From assembly GCF_022751215.1 (NCBI RefSeq), contig NZ_JAICDG010000005.1:310001-374000 (forward strand): 64,000 nucleotides of DNA. Direction: 5' to 3'. The notes beneath the pieces are model-generated. The model ran no database searches and was not told the origin of the DNA. It worked only from the letters and a program-made list of their open reading frames with translations. The DNA is from Actinomadura terrae (GTDB lineage Bacteria; Actinomycetota; Actinomycetes; Streptosporangiales; Streptosporangiaceae). A program made the position numbers and the translations under genes. Shown piece by piece: positions 57,701 to 64,000 of this stretch. The first letter of the stretch is position 1. Every line of letters begins with the position of its first letter.

Positions 57701-58140
57701 GCCTGGCTCCCTGCCTTCGCGCGCACCGGACGGAAACGGGGCAGTGCGCTGCCGTGTCCCGTGTCCTCGAACACCACCTCGACCTCGTCCCCGATGCCGA
57801 CCGCCGTGACGTCGCAGTCGACGATGTTGGTCATCACCCGAGGTCCCTCTTCAAGCTCCACATAGGCGAGGACGTAGGGGGTGACGCCCTTCCACTCGCC
57901 CCCGGCCCGGTGGACGACGCTGTAGGAGTAGACGGTTCCGCGTCCGGTGAACTCCTCCCAGCGCGTGTTGGTGCTGTGGCAGAAGGGGCAGATCGGACGC
58001 GGGTACCAGATCGCCGACCCGCAGTCGTCGCACCGGCGCCCGAGGAACCTCCCCTCGGCCGTCGCCTTCCAGAACTCCTCGGTGTCGGGGTTCACCACCG
58101 GCCGGGCGGCGGGGAGAACCGGGCTCCGAACCTCACTCAT
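57697..58140 (-). CDS. DUF35 OB-fold/zinc-ribbon partner of thiolase
   Basis: A 147-residue protein. A rubredoxin-like zinc ribbon 'CDDCGSAIWYPRPICPFCHS' is followed by an OB fold ('GTVYSYSVVHRAGGEWKGVT', 'DCDVTAVGIGDEVEVVFED'). Such DUF35 proteins form complexes with thiolase-like or aldolase-like proteins, as in sterol side-chain breakdown (Ltp2/ChsH2). It is coupled by overlap to the thiolase-fold gene next to it, and a second such pair lies at 61805-63367. It probably stabilises that thiolase or channels acyl-CoA. Confidence 0.9.
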   Translation of the reverse strand: MSEVRSPVLPAARPVVNPDTEEFWKATAEGRFLGRRCDDCGSAIWYPRPICPFCHSTNTRWEEFTGRGTVYSYSVVHRAGGEWKGVTPYVLAYVELEEGPRVMTNIVDCDVTAVGIGDEVEVVFEDTGHGSALPRFRPVRAKAGSQA

Positions 58141-59312
58141 TTGGCTTCCCTTCCGAGGATCATGGTCGCGCTGCGCATCCGGGTACCGAGGTCGCCGCCG
58201 TTGCCGTGGACCAGGGCGATCTCGCAGTCGGGCACCTGCACGCCCGCGTTGGCCTCGCCGCGCAGCTGCCGCACCGCCTCGATGATCTTGGTGACGCCGC
58301 CGCGGTGGCCGGGGTGGTTGTTGGCCAGCCCGCCGCCGTCGGTGTTGAACGGCAGCCGCCCGTGCGGGGCGACGAGCGCGCCGTCCATGACGAACCGGCC
58401 GCCCTCGCCCTTCTCGCAGAAGCCGAGGTCCTCCAGGATCTCCAGGACGGTGATCGTGAAGCTGTCGTAGATCGACACGTAGTCGATGTCGCGGACCGTG
58501 ACCCCGGCCTGCTCGAACGCGCGCGGCCCGGACCAGACCGCGCTCGTGTAGGTCAGGTCGAGCCGCCCGCCGTTGGTCAGCTTCGCCGACTCGCCCTGGC
58601 CCATGACCCGCACCGGCTGCCGCTTCAGGTTCTTCGCGATCTCCTTGCTGACCACGACGAGCGCGCCGCCGCCGTCGGTGACCAGGCAGCAGTCGGCGCG
58701 GTGCAGCGGGTCGGCGACCATCGGCGAGTTGACGACGTCCTCGACCGTCAGCACCTTCTGGAAGAAGGCGTGCGGGTTGTGCGAGGCGTGCTTGGTCGCG
58801 GCGACCTTGATCTCGGCGAGCTGCTCGCTGGTCGTCCCGTACTCGTACATGTGCCGCTGGGCCGCGAGAGCGTAGGTGCTGACCAGCCCGGCGCCGGTGA
58901 ACATGCCCATCTCGAAGGAGTCCTCGGGACGGATCGGGCCGCCGCCGCCCGGCTGGATCCCCGTCCGCGGCTTGCCCGCGAGCGTGATCAGCGCGACGTT
59001 GCACTTGCCCGCCGCGATCGCCGCGATCGCGTGCGAGACGTGGTAGATCGGGGAGGCGCCGCCGCTCTCGGTCGAGTCCATGTAGGTGAGGTCGCGCAGG
59101 CCGAGGTACTCGGCCATCGAGACCCAGCCGCCGCCGTAGCCCGGCGCGTCGTGGCCGCAGAAGTAGCCGTCGACGTCGTCGAGCGTCAGCCCGGCGTCCG
59201 CGAGGGCCCCGATCGCGACCTCGGCGTGGATCTGGGCCAGCGACTTGTCGGGCAGCTCCCTCCCCGGATGTTCGTAGGCGCCGATGATCACGGCGGCATC
59301 GTTGACGTTCAT
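58137..59312 (-). CDS. thiolase-fold protein (lipid-transfer/aldolase type), pair 1
   Basis: A 391-residue thiolase-superfamily protein. 'DVDGYFCGHDAPGYGGGWVS', 'YMDSTESGGASPIYHVSHAI', 'YVSIYDSFTITVLEILEDLG' and 'LPFNTDGGGLANNHPGHRGG' follow the SCP-x/Ltp subgroup, where the classical nucleophile Cys is often replaced; here the matching place is 'DSTESGGAS'. It may work as a retro-aldolase or thiolase in acyl-CoA shortening rather than as an ordinary thiolase. It is coupled by ATGA overlaps to the DUF35 gene and to the double CoA-transferase gene. Confidence 0.88.
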   Translation of the reverse strand: MNVNDAAVIIGAYEHPGRELPDKSLAQIHAEVAIGALADAGLTLDDVDGYFCGHDAPGYGGGWVSMAEYLGLRDLTYMDSTESGGASPIYHVSHAIAAIAAGKCNVALITLAGKPRTGIQPGGGGPIRPEDSFEMGMFTGAGLVSTYALAAQRHMYEYGTTSEQLAEIKVAATKHASHNPHAFFQKVLTVEDVVNSPMVADPLHRADCCLVTDGGGALVVVSKEIAKNLKRQPVRVMGQGESAKLTNGGRLDLTYTSAVWSGPRAFEQAGVTVRDIDYVSIYDSFTITVLEILEDLGFCEKGEGGRFVMDGALVAPHGRLPFNTDGGGLANNHPGHRGGVTKIIEAVRQLRGEANAGVQVPDCEIALVHGNGGDLGTRMRSATMILGREAK

Positions 59313-61642
59313 GTCGTTCCTCCCGGACGCTGGGACGGCACTTGCGCGGGCGCCGGCACGGGCGCCGCGACGGGCGCCGCGTGGGGCCAATGGGGGGCGC
59401 GGGCGTCGGCGTCGTGTTCGCCTAGCCGCGGCGCCGGACGTGGCTGCCGCGGCTCGTGGCCCAGCAGGCGCAGCGGATACCCCTTCTGGCGGCGGGGCCC
59501 GTCGAGGAAGACCCGCCGAAGTCTGAAATGTGGGTCCTCGGCCCGTTCCCGGGCCGTCTGGACGGGCGCGGCCGGGATACCGGCGCGGGTCAGCTCGCGC
59601 AGGCACTCCTGTTTCGAGCGCCCGCGCGTCCACGCGGTGATCGCGCCGTCCATCTCTTCGTGGTCGCGCTCCCACCAGGACGCCGGCCGGTCGGCGGCGT
59701 GACCGGCGCCGACCAGTGCGGCCAGCGCGGCGCGTTCCGCGTCCGCCGTGCAGGCGATCGCGATCCACTGGTCGTCGCCCGAGCACCGGTAGACGTCGTG
59801 CGGCGTGCTGCCGGGACGGCGGTTGCCGGTCGGCTGTGGAACGGTCCCGGCGGCGAGGTACTCGACGATACGGTCCGCGAGAGTCCAGCTCACCAGCTCG
59901 CGCTGGGAAACGTCAAGGTAGGTGCCGCGCAGGCCCTGGGCCAGGCAGTAGGCGATCATCCCGGCGCCGAACAGCGACACGAGCTGGTCGGGGTAGTTGA
60001 TGTCCGCCGACGACCACATCGGCCTGTCGCCGGGGTAGCCCGTGACCGAGGCCAGGCCGGAGAGCAGGTCGAGCGTCGATCCGTAGGAGCGGACGCCCGA
60101 CTCGGGGCCCGACTGCCCCTGGCTCGACAGGGACAGGTAGATCAGGTCCGGGTTGACCTCGTGCAGCGTCCCGGGGTCGATGCCGAGCCGGCGCGTCACG
60201 CCGACGGTGAAGTTCTCGATCAGGACGTCCGCGCGGGCGACGAGCCGCCGCATCTCCGCCCGGCCATCCTCGGACTTCAGGTCGAGCGTGATCCCGAGCT
60301 TGCCCGCGTTGTTGGACTCGAACAGCGGCGACTCCTCGGTGACCTCGGCGTCGGCCGAGGTCGGCGAGGGCCACAGCCGGAACGCGTCCGGCCGTCCCAT
60401 CGACTCGATCTTGACGACGGTGGCGCCGTAGTCGGCGAGGAGCCGTCCGGTGGCGGCGCCCGCGGTGATCGTGCCGAGGTCGAGGACGACGACGCCGTCG
60501 AGCGGGGCGCGGTCGGCGCCGTCCGGCACGGGCTCGGCGCGGCGCGGCGGGGGGATCTCGCCGGTGTCGGCGTCGGCGAGGCTCGGCGGGGGGCCGAACC
60601 GCCACGGCAGGCCGGTGACGGGGGCCAGCCCGCCGTCCCGTCCCGGTTCCGGGAAGAACGAGCGCGCCCGGTACTGCGGGTCGGACGCGAGGTCGGCCAG
60701 GTCCGCGCTGTAGCCGAACGGCAGGCCGAGGCGCTGCGCGTCCTGGTAGATCTCGCGCTTGGGGTGCCGCGCGGCCCACCGCTCGACGACCGGCCACCAG
60801 GCGTCCATCCGTTCGAAGCGGACCTGGTCGCTGCGCAGCTCGGGGTCCTCCAGCGCGGGGTCGCCGACGAGCGAGACGAAGGCGTCCCACTGCTCGGGCA
60901 GGAAGATGATCCCGACCCAGCCGTCCGCCGCGCGGACCGTGCGCCAGCGGCCGCTGTTCGTGCCCGTCCGGCCGGGGACCTGGCCGGTCTCGGCGTAGAC
61001 GACGTCGCTCTTCCAGTCGATGTAGGCGGCGACGTCGCACAGCGCGACGTCGACGACGTCCCCGCCGGGCCGCCGCGCGGCGAGCATCGACCCGTAGAAG
61101 CCGACGAACGCGGCGGCGTGCGCGGTCTGCTCGCCGCCGAGCGCCAGCGGCGCCCGGTCGGGCTCGCCGACCATCGCGGCCAGCCCGCCGTAGGCCTCGG
61201 CGAGCAGGCTGTCGGCGGGGGCGTCCGACCTTGGGTCGGCCATGCCGTAGCCGGTGATCGCGACGACGACCAGCCGCGGGTGGTCCGCGCGCAGCCGCTC
61301 CGGGGCCAGGCCGGTCTCCGCCGCGCGGGCCGGGCCGAGGCCGGTGATCACGATGTCGGCCGCCGCCAGCAGCGCGGACAGCCGGGCCCGGTCGTCCCCG
61401 TCCGCCAGGTCCAGCTGGACGCTGCGCTTGTCGGCGTTCAGCGCGGCGAAGGCGTGGCTCAGGCCGTTCGCGTCGACCGGTTCCCGCGTGCGGAGCGGAT
61501 CTCCGCCGGGCGGCTCGCACCGGGTGACGTGGTGGCCGAGGCCCGCGAACAGCCGTCCGCAGACCTGGACCGCCGCGCCGTCGCCGAGTTCGACGACCCG
61601 CAGGGGCCTCCCCCGACCCCCGGTACGGGATCTCTCGCTCAT
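59309..61642 (-). CDS. double-domain CaiB/BaiF family III CoA-transferase
   Basis: A 777-residue protein with two CaiB/BaiF domains in tandem; single-domain members are about 400 residues. Domain 1 covers about 10-375 ('LRVVELGDGAAVQVCGRLFA', 'VVDVALCDVAAYIDWKSDVV'). Domain 2 covers about 390-770 ('VVVLDLGTITAGAATGRLLA', 'FESNNAGKLGITLDLKSEDG', 'TYLDVSQRELVSWTLADRIV'). The family moves CoA between carboxylic acids through an Asp anhydride; which domain is active is not certain. Its start ATG 61642 leaves a 162-base gap to the next upstream gene. The Pro/Ala-rich tail is likely disordered. Confidence 0.9.
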   Translation of the reverse strand: MSERSRTGGRGRPLRVVELGDGAAVQVCGRLFAGLGHHVTRCEPPGGDPLRTREPVDANGLSHAFAALNADKRSVQLDLADGDDRARLSALLAAADIVITGLGPARAAETGLAPERLRADHPRLVVVAITGYGMADPRSDAPADSLLAEAYGGLAAMVGEPDRAPLALGGEQTAHAAAFVGFYGSMLAARRPGGDVVDVALCDVAAYIDWKSDVVYAETGQVPGRTGTNSGRWRTVRAADGWVGIIFLPEQWDAFVSLVGDPALEDPELRSDQVRFERMDAWWPVVERWAARHPKREIYQDAQRLGLPFGYSADLADLASDPQYRARSFFPEPGRDGGLAPVTGLPWRFGPPPSLADADTGEIPPPRRAEPVPDGADRAPLDGVVVLDLGTITAGAATGRLLADYGATVVKIESMGRPDAFRLWPSPTSADAEVTEESPLFESNNAGKLGITLDLKSEDGRAEMRRLVARADVLIENFTVGVTRRLGIDPGTLHEVNPDLIYLSLSSQGQSGPESGVRSYGSTLDLLSGLASVTGYPGDRPMWSSADINYPDQLVSLFGAGMIAYCLAQGLRGTYLDVSQRELVSWTLADRIVEYLAAGTVPQPTGNRRPGSTPHDVYRCSGDDQWIAIACTADAERAALAALVGAGHAADRPASWWERDHEEMDGAITAWTRGRSKQECLRELTRAGIPAAPVQTARERAEDPHFRLRRVFLDGPRRQKGYPLRLLGHEPRQPRPAPRLGEHDADARAPHWPHAAPVAAPVPAPAQVPSQRPGGTT

Positions 61643-61804
61643 CGCGGACCCGCACCCGCGCGGTCGGAAACGCAAGCCGAGGTCACCGCTTCGTGCACAC
61701 AATCATGATCAGGTAGCGAATCCATGGGAAATACAACCTCACATGCCTATGGGCGGCCGCGCCGCCGGCCGGGGCCGTTCCGCCCGGCCGGCGGCGCGGT
61801 CGGC

Positions 61805-62224
61805 TCACGCCGCCGCGCCGATGCTGAATTTCAAAACGGGCCGGTCTCCGGCAATGGGCTGGAAGACCGCGTGAACCTGCTGATCGATCTGTGGTTCGGC
61901 CGTGCCGTCGGCGAGCACGCTGATCACGAGCGGCCCTTCGGCGAGCCGCACGTACACGAGTCGGTAGGGGACCTCGTCGGCGAAGGCGGCGAAGTACTTC
62001 TGGTGCATCGTGCACCAGGACCAGATGGTCCCGGTGCCGCTCACGGCCTCCCAGGAGGCCTCGCCGGAAAGGCACTCCGGACACAGCGGCGCGTCCGGGA
62101 AGCGGTGGCGGCCGCAGGCCGAGCATTTCTGCAACCGCAGCTCTCCGGCGGCGAGGCCGTCCCAGTACGGCTGGTTTCGTGGGGTGATATCGGGAAGCAG
62201 CTTCGCGTACGCGGCGACGTCCAT
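61805..62224 (-). CDS. DUF35 OB-fold/zinc-ribbon partner of thiolase, pair 2
   Basis: A 139-residue protein with the same two parts as the gene at 57697. The zinc ribbon is 'CSACGRHRFPDAPLCPECLS' and the OB fold is 'GTGTIWSWCTMHQKYFAAFA', then 'YVRLAEGPLVISVLADGTAE'. It begins 12 bases after the thiolase-fold gene, so the pair is co-made. It likely forms a complex with that protein. The pairs are paralogues rather than recent duplicates, since their sequences have diverged. Confidence 0.9.
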   Translation of the reverse strand: MDVAAYAKLLPDITPRNQPYWDGLAAGELRLQKCSACGRHRFPDAPLCPECLSGEASWEAVSGTGTIWSWCTMHQKYFAAFADEVPYRLVYVRLAEGPLVISVLADGTAEPQIDQQVHAVFQPIAGDRPVLKFSIGAAA

Positions 62225-62236
62225 CGGCGTGCCCTT

Positions 62237-63367
62237 CTAGTCGGCCGTGAAGATGTGCGACGTCACGATGGGCGATACGCACATGTACTGCACGGTGTCG
62301 CAGTTCTCGACCTGCCGGTCGCCGGCCTCCCCGCGGACCTGCCGCACCGCTTCCACATGGAGCGCGAAGCCCTGCATGTAGCTCTCGCTCGTGTGGCCGC
62401 CCGAGGTGTTCATGGGCCGCTCGCCGCCGAGTTCGATCCGGCCGTCGCGAATCCATTCCCAGGAGGTGCCGCGCGGCGCGTGCCCGAAGCCCTCCAGCGT
62501 GAACAGGATCGTCGGGAGGAAGTTGTCGTAGACCTGCATGCAGTCGATCTGGTCGGGCCCGATCCCGGACTTCTTGTAGAGGTACTCGGCGACCGCCGCG
62601 CTCGTGGCGTAGTAGAAGTCGGGGCTGATGTAGCTGCGGCCCAGTTCCGCGCGGCCCGCCGTGGCGGCCACCCGGACGGGCTTCTTCCGCATTCCCCGGG
62701 CGCGGTCCATCGATGTGACGATGAACGCGACCGCGCCGTCGTTGATGATGCAGTAGTCGAGTTTGCGCAGCGGCGCGGAGATGTACCGCGACGCCAGGTA
62801 CTCGTCCTTGGTGATCTCCTGCTGGAACACCGCGATCGGGTTGCGGGCGCCGTTGGCGCGGTTGTTGATCGCGAGGGGGGCCAGCGCGTCCTCCGGGGCG
62901 CCGTACAGGTGCCGGTAGCGCTGGTACATCATCGACAGGTACGCGCCGGTGGAGGTCATGCCGTACATGGCGTCGTAGGCCCCGGCGGGGTCGGCGTCGC
63001 CGCCGCCGTACTTCGTGCCCGCCGTCCGGCCGTTCGTCGCGTACACGACGGCGACGGTGTGCGCGGCGCCCGACTCCACGAGCGCGCACGCCTCCTGGAG
63101 CGCGACGCCGCTCATCCGCCCGGTGCCCTCCAGGTCATGGACGAACCCCGGGCCGGTGAGACCGGTCATGTCGCCGAAGGGACCGTACTTGATGTTGACG
63201 CACAGCAGCCCGTCGACGTCCTTCTGGGTGGCGCCGCAGTCCTCGAGCGCGTCCCTGAAAGCCTCGGCGGCGAGTTGGTGGACATCGTTCTTCTGGCTCT
63301 TGTCGGCGTACAGCCGCCGGAAGTCCGACGTGCCGACACCGACGATCGCCACGTCTTTCATGGCCAT
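62237..63367 (-). CDS. thiolase-fold protein (lipid-transfer/aldolase type), pair 2
   Basis: A 376-residue protein of the SCP-x/Ltp thiolase-like group. It shows 'AIVGVGTSDFRRLYADKSQK', 'GPGFVHDLEGTGRMSGVALQ', 'CMQVYDNFLPTILFTLEGFG' and 'PMNTSGGHTSESYMQGFALH'. A standard CxxxHG-type catalytic set is not seen. ATG 63367 (MAMKDV) is chosen over 63361 and over a longer frame from 63412. It is the first enzyme of the run, 54 bases after the regulator gene. It presumably acts with its DUF35 partner on an acyl-CoA. Confidence 0.88.
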   Translation of the reverse strand: MAMKDVAIVGVGTSDFRRLYADKSQKNDVHQLAAEAFRDALEDCGATQKDVDGLLCVNIKYGPFGDMTGLTGPGFVHDLEGTGRMSGVALQEACALVESGAAHTVAVVYATNGRTAGTKYGGGDADPAGAYDAMYGMTSTGAYLSMMYQRYRHLYGAPEDALAPLAINNRANGARNPIAVFQQEITKDEYLASRYISAPLRKLDYCIINDGAVAFIVTSMDRARGMRKKPVRVAATAGRAELGRSYISPDFYYATSAAVAEYLYKKSGIGPDQIDCMQVYDNFLPTILFTLEGFGHAPRGTSWEWIRDGRIELGGERPMNTSGGHTSESYMQGFALHVEAVRQVRGEAGDRQVENCDTVQYMCVSPIVTSHIFTAD

Positions 63368-63421
63368 CGCGATATCACCCTTGTACTCGTGCAGGTCGTG
63401 GCCCGCGGCCACGAAGTCGCG

Positions 63422-64000
63422 CTATGACGTCGGGTGCTCTTTCTCCAGGATCTCGACGGCTTCGAGCGCCGCCTTCGCGGCCGCGCGGATATGCCGGTGC
63501 GCGGCCTCCGCCGCCCGCTCGGGCGAGCGCGCGCTGATCGCCTCGCCGAGCTCGACGTACTCCTGCACCGACGATTCGAGCCGTCCTGGAATGGTCACGG
63601 AAAGGCTGCGCAGCGCGTGGATACGGGTGTGCAGCGGGCCGAGCATGGAGGCCAGCAGCGAGTTGCGGGCGCCCGCGACGAGCAGCTCGTCGAACTCGTA
63701 TATGGCCTGGAGCCGCTCCTCGCCGCGCGGGCGGGGGCGGGTCTTCTCCACCAGCTCGGCGACCTCCTCGTCGGTCGCGCGCAGCACGAACAGCTCGGCC
63801 GCGGCCGGCTCCAGCGCGTCGCGGACCTCGTAGATCTCCCGTACCTCGGCGCTGCCGAGGCGCGCGACGCGGACGCCGCGGCTCGGCGAGGGCTCCACGA
63901 GCCCCAGGGTCTGGAGGTGCCGCATGGCCTCCCGGACCGACGTACGGCTCACGCCGGTCAGCTCGACGAGCTCGCGCTCGGTGAGCTTGCGGCCCGGGGG
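63422..64000 (-). CDS. GntR/FadR-family regulator (partial, runs off the window)
   Basis: One hundred and ninety-two residues before the window edge; the N-terminal start is outside. It begins inside the winged helix ('KLTERELVELTGVSRTSVRE', then 'AMRHLQTLGLVEPSPSRG') and continues into the FCD ligand domain ('EVREIYEVRDALEPAAAELF', 'AEAAHRHIRAAAKAALEAVE') that usually binds a metal and an organic acid. It points the same way as the catabolic run and lies 54 bases before it, so it is probably the local repressor, released by a pathway acid or acyl-CoA. Confidence 0.9.
   Translation of the reverse strand, partial: PPGRKLTERELVELTGVSRTSVREAMRHLQTLGLVEPSPSRGVRVARLGSAEVREIYEVRDALEPAAAELFVLRATDEEVAELVEKTRPRPRGEERLQAIYEFDELLVAGARNSLLASMLGPLHTRIHALRSLSVTIPGRLESSVQEYVELGEAISARSPERAAEAAHRHIRAAAKAALEAVEILEKEHPTS

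Noticed and set aside
1..64000. CRISPR arrays, tRNA, rRNA, intact insertion sequences or integrases.
   Set aside because: No regularly spaced repeats, cloverleaf-like gene ends or recognisable transposase or integrase motifs were seen. Absence is by eye only.

Overview
The window is high-GC actinomycete chromosome. GTG starts are frequent, stop/start overlaps (ATGA, GTGA) are common, and the families are typical of Streptomycetales and Streptosporangiales: DUF397/DUF5753 regulator pairs, BldC-like proteins, DUF574 methyltransferases, secreted RICIN and I36-type proteins. An Actinomadura-like genome is my best guess, from gene content only. I recognised no rRNA, tRNA, CRISPR array, intact insertion sequence or replication origin.

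Layout. (1) 1-7.8 kb is an accessory stretch with decay. It holds a nucleoside deoxyribosyltransferase-like/uracil-DNA-glycosylase-like pair, an acetyltransferase, a chimeric scar joining the start of an asparagine synthetase to the end of a cytochrome P450, a frameshifted regulator, and a WhiJ/AbaA-type regulatory module (4721-6868). (2) 7.8-16.7 kb holds a small protein ending in a RHIM-like motif, a Tat-exported PhoD phosphatase, a three-gene set (flavin monooxygenase, AraC regulator, Asp/Glu-racemase-fold protein), a DUF574 methyltransferase and a small conserved protein. (3) 16.9-36.1 kb is the most interesting part, a roughly 19 kb co-directional cluster. Its genes encode a membrane vWA protein, a giant tubulin/FtsZ-like protein, a multi-pass protein, a membrane pseudokinase, a zinc-ribbon GTPase, a cyclase-like/TIR fusion, a Crp-type regulator, a second cyclase-like protein, a large frameshifted membrane protein, a TPR-CHAT protease and a TIR/ubiquitin-like fusion. 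It reads as a multi-component NTP-dependent conflict (immunity or cell-suicide) system with several candidate toxic effectors. (4) 36.1-40.6 kb is ordinary: I36 inhibitor-like protein, HxlR/MFS divergent pair, sugar kinase, DUF574 methyltransferase and STAS antagonist. (5) 40.8-46.6 kb is a second decayed accessory stretch. It contains gene remnants, odd secreted proteins of lower GC, and a second, inverted copy of the regulatory module (44450-46605). (6) 46.7-51.5 kb holds single genes: FAD monooxygenase, two NUDIX proteins, VOC protein and small secreted proteins. (7) 51.5-64 kb is one long minus-strand catabolic run under a GntR-type regulator at the window edge. It encodes two thiolase-fold/DUF35 pairs, a double CaiB/BaiF CoA-transferase, a fused A-B CoA-transferase, an amidase, an aldehyde dehydrogenase, an Ldh2-type dehydrogenase and a metallo-beta-lactamase-fold hydrolase. 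It ends at a strong terminator.

How parts fit. The two regulatory modules are inverted copies about 37.6 kb apart. They are near-identical in the BldC-like and ATPase genes but strongly diverged in the DNA-binding regulator, and both adjoin decayed genes. The conflict cluster probably works as sensing and NTPase parts (vWA, tubulin-like, GTPase, pseudokinase) controlling TIR and CHAT effectors. The Crp protein and the two cyclase-like proteins suggest a nucleotide ligand or an autoregulatory loop. The catabolic run looks like CoA-dependent breakdown of an amide- or ester-containing or sterol/side-chain-like substrate, but the substrate cannot be read from sequence.
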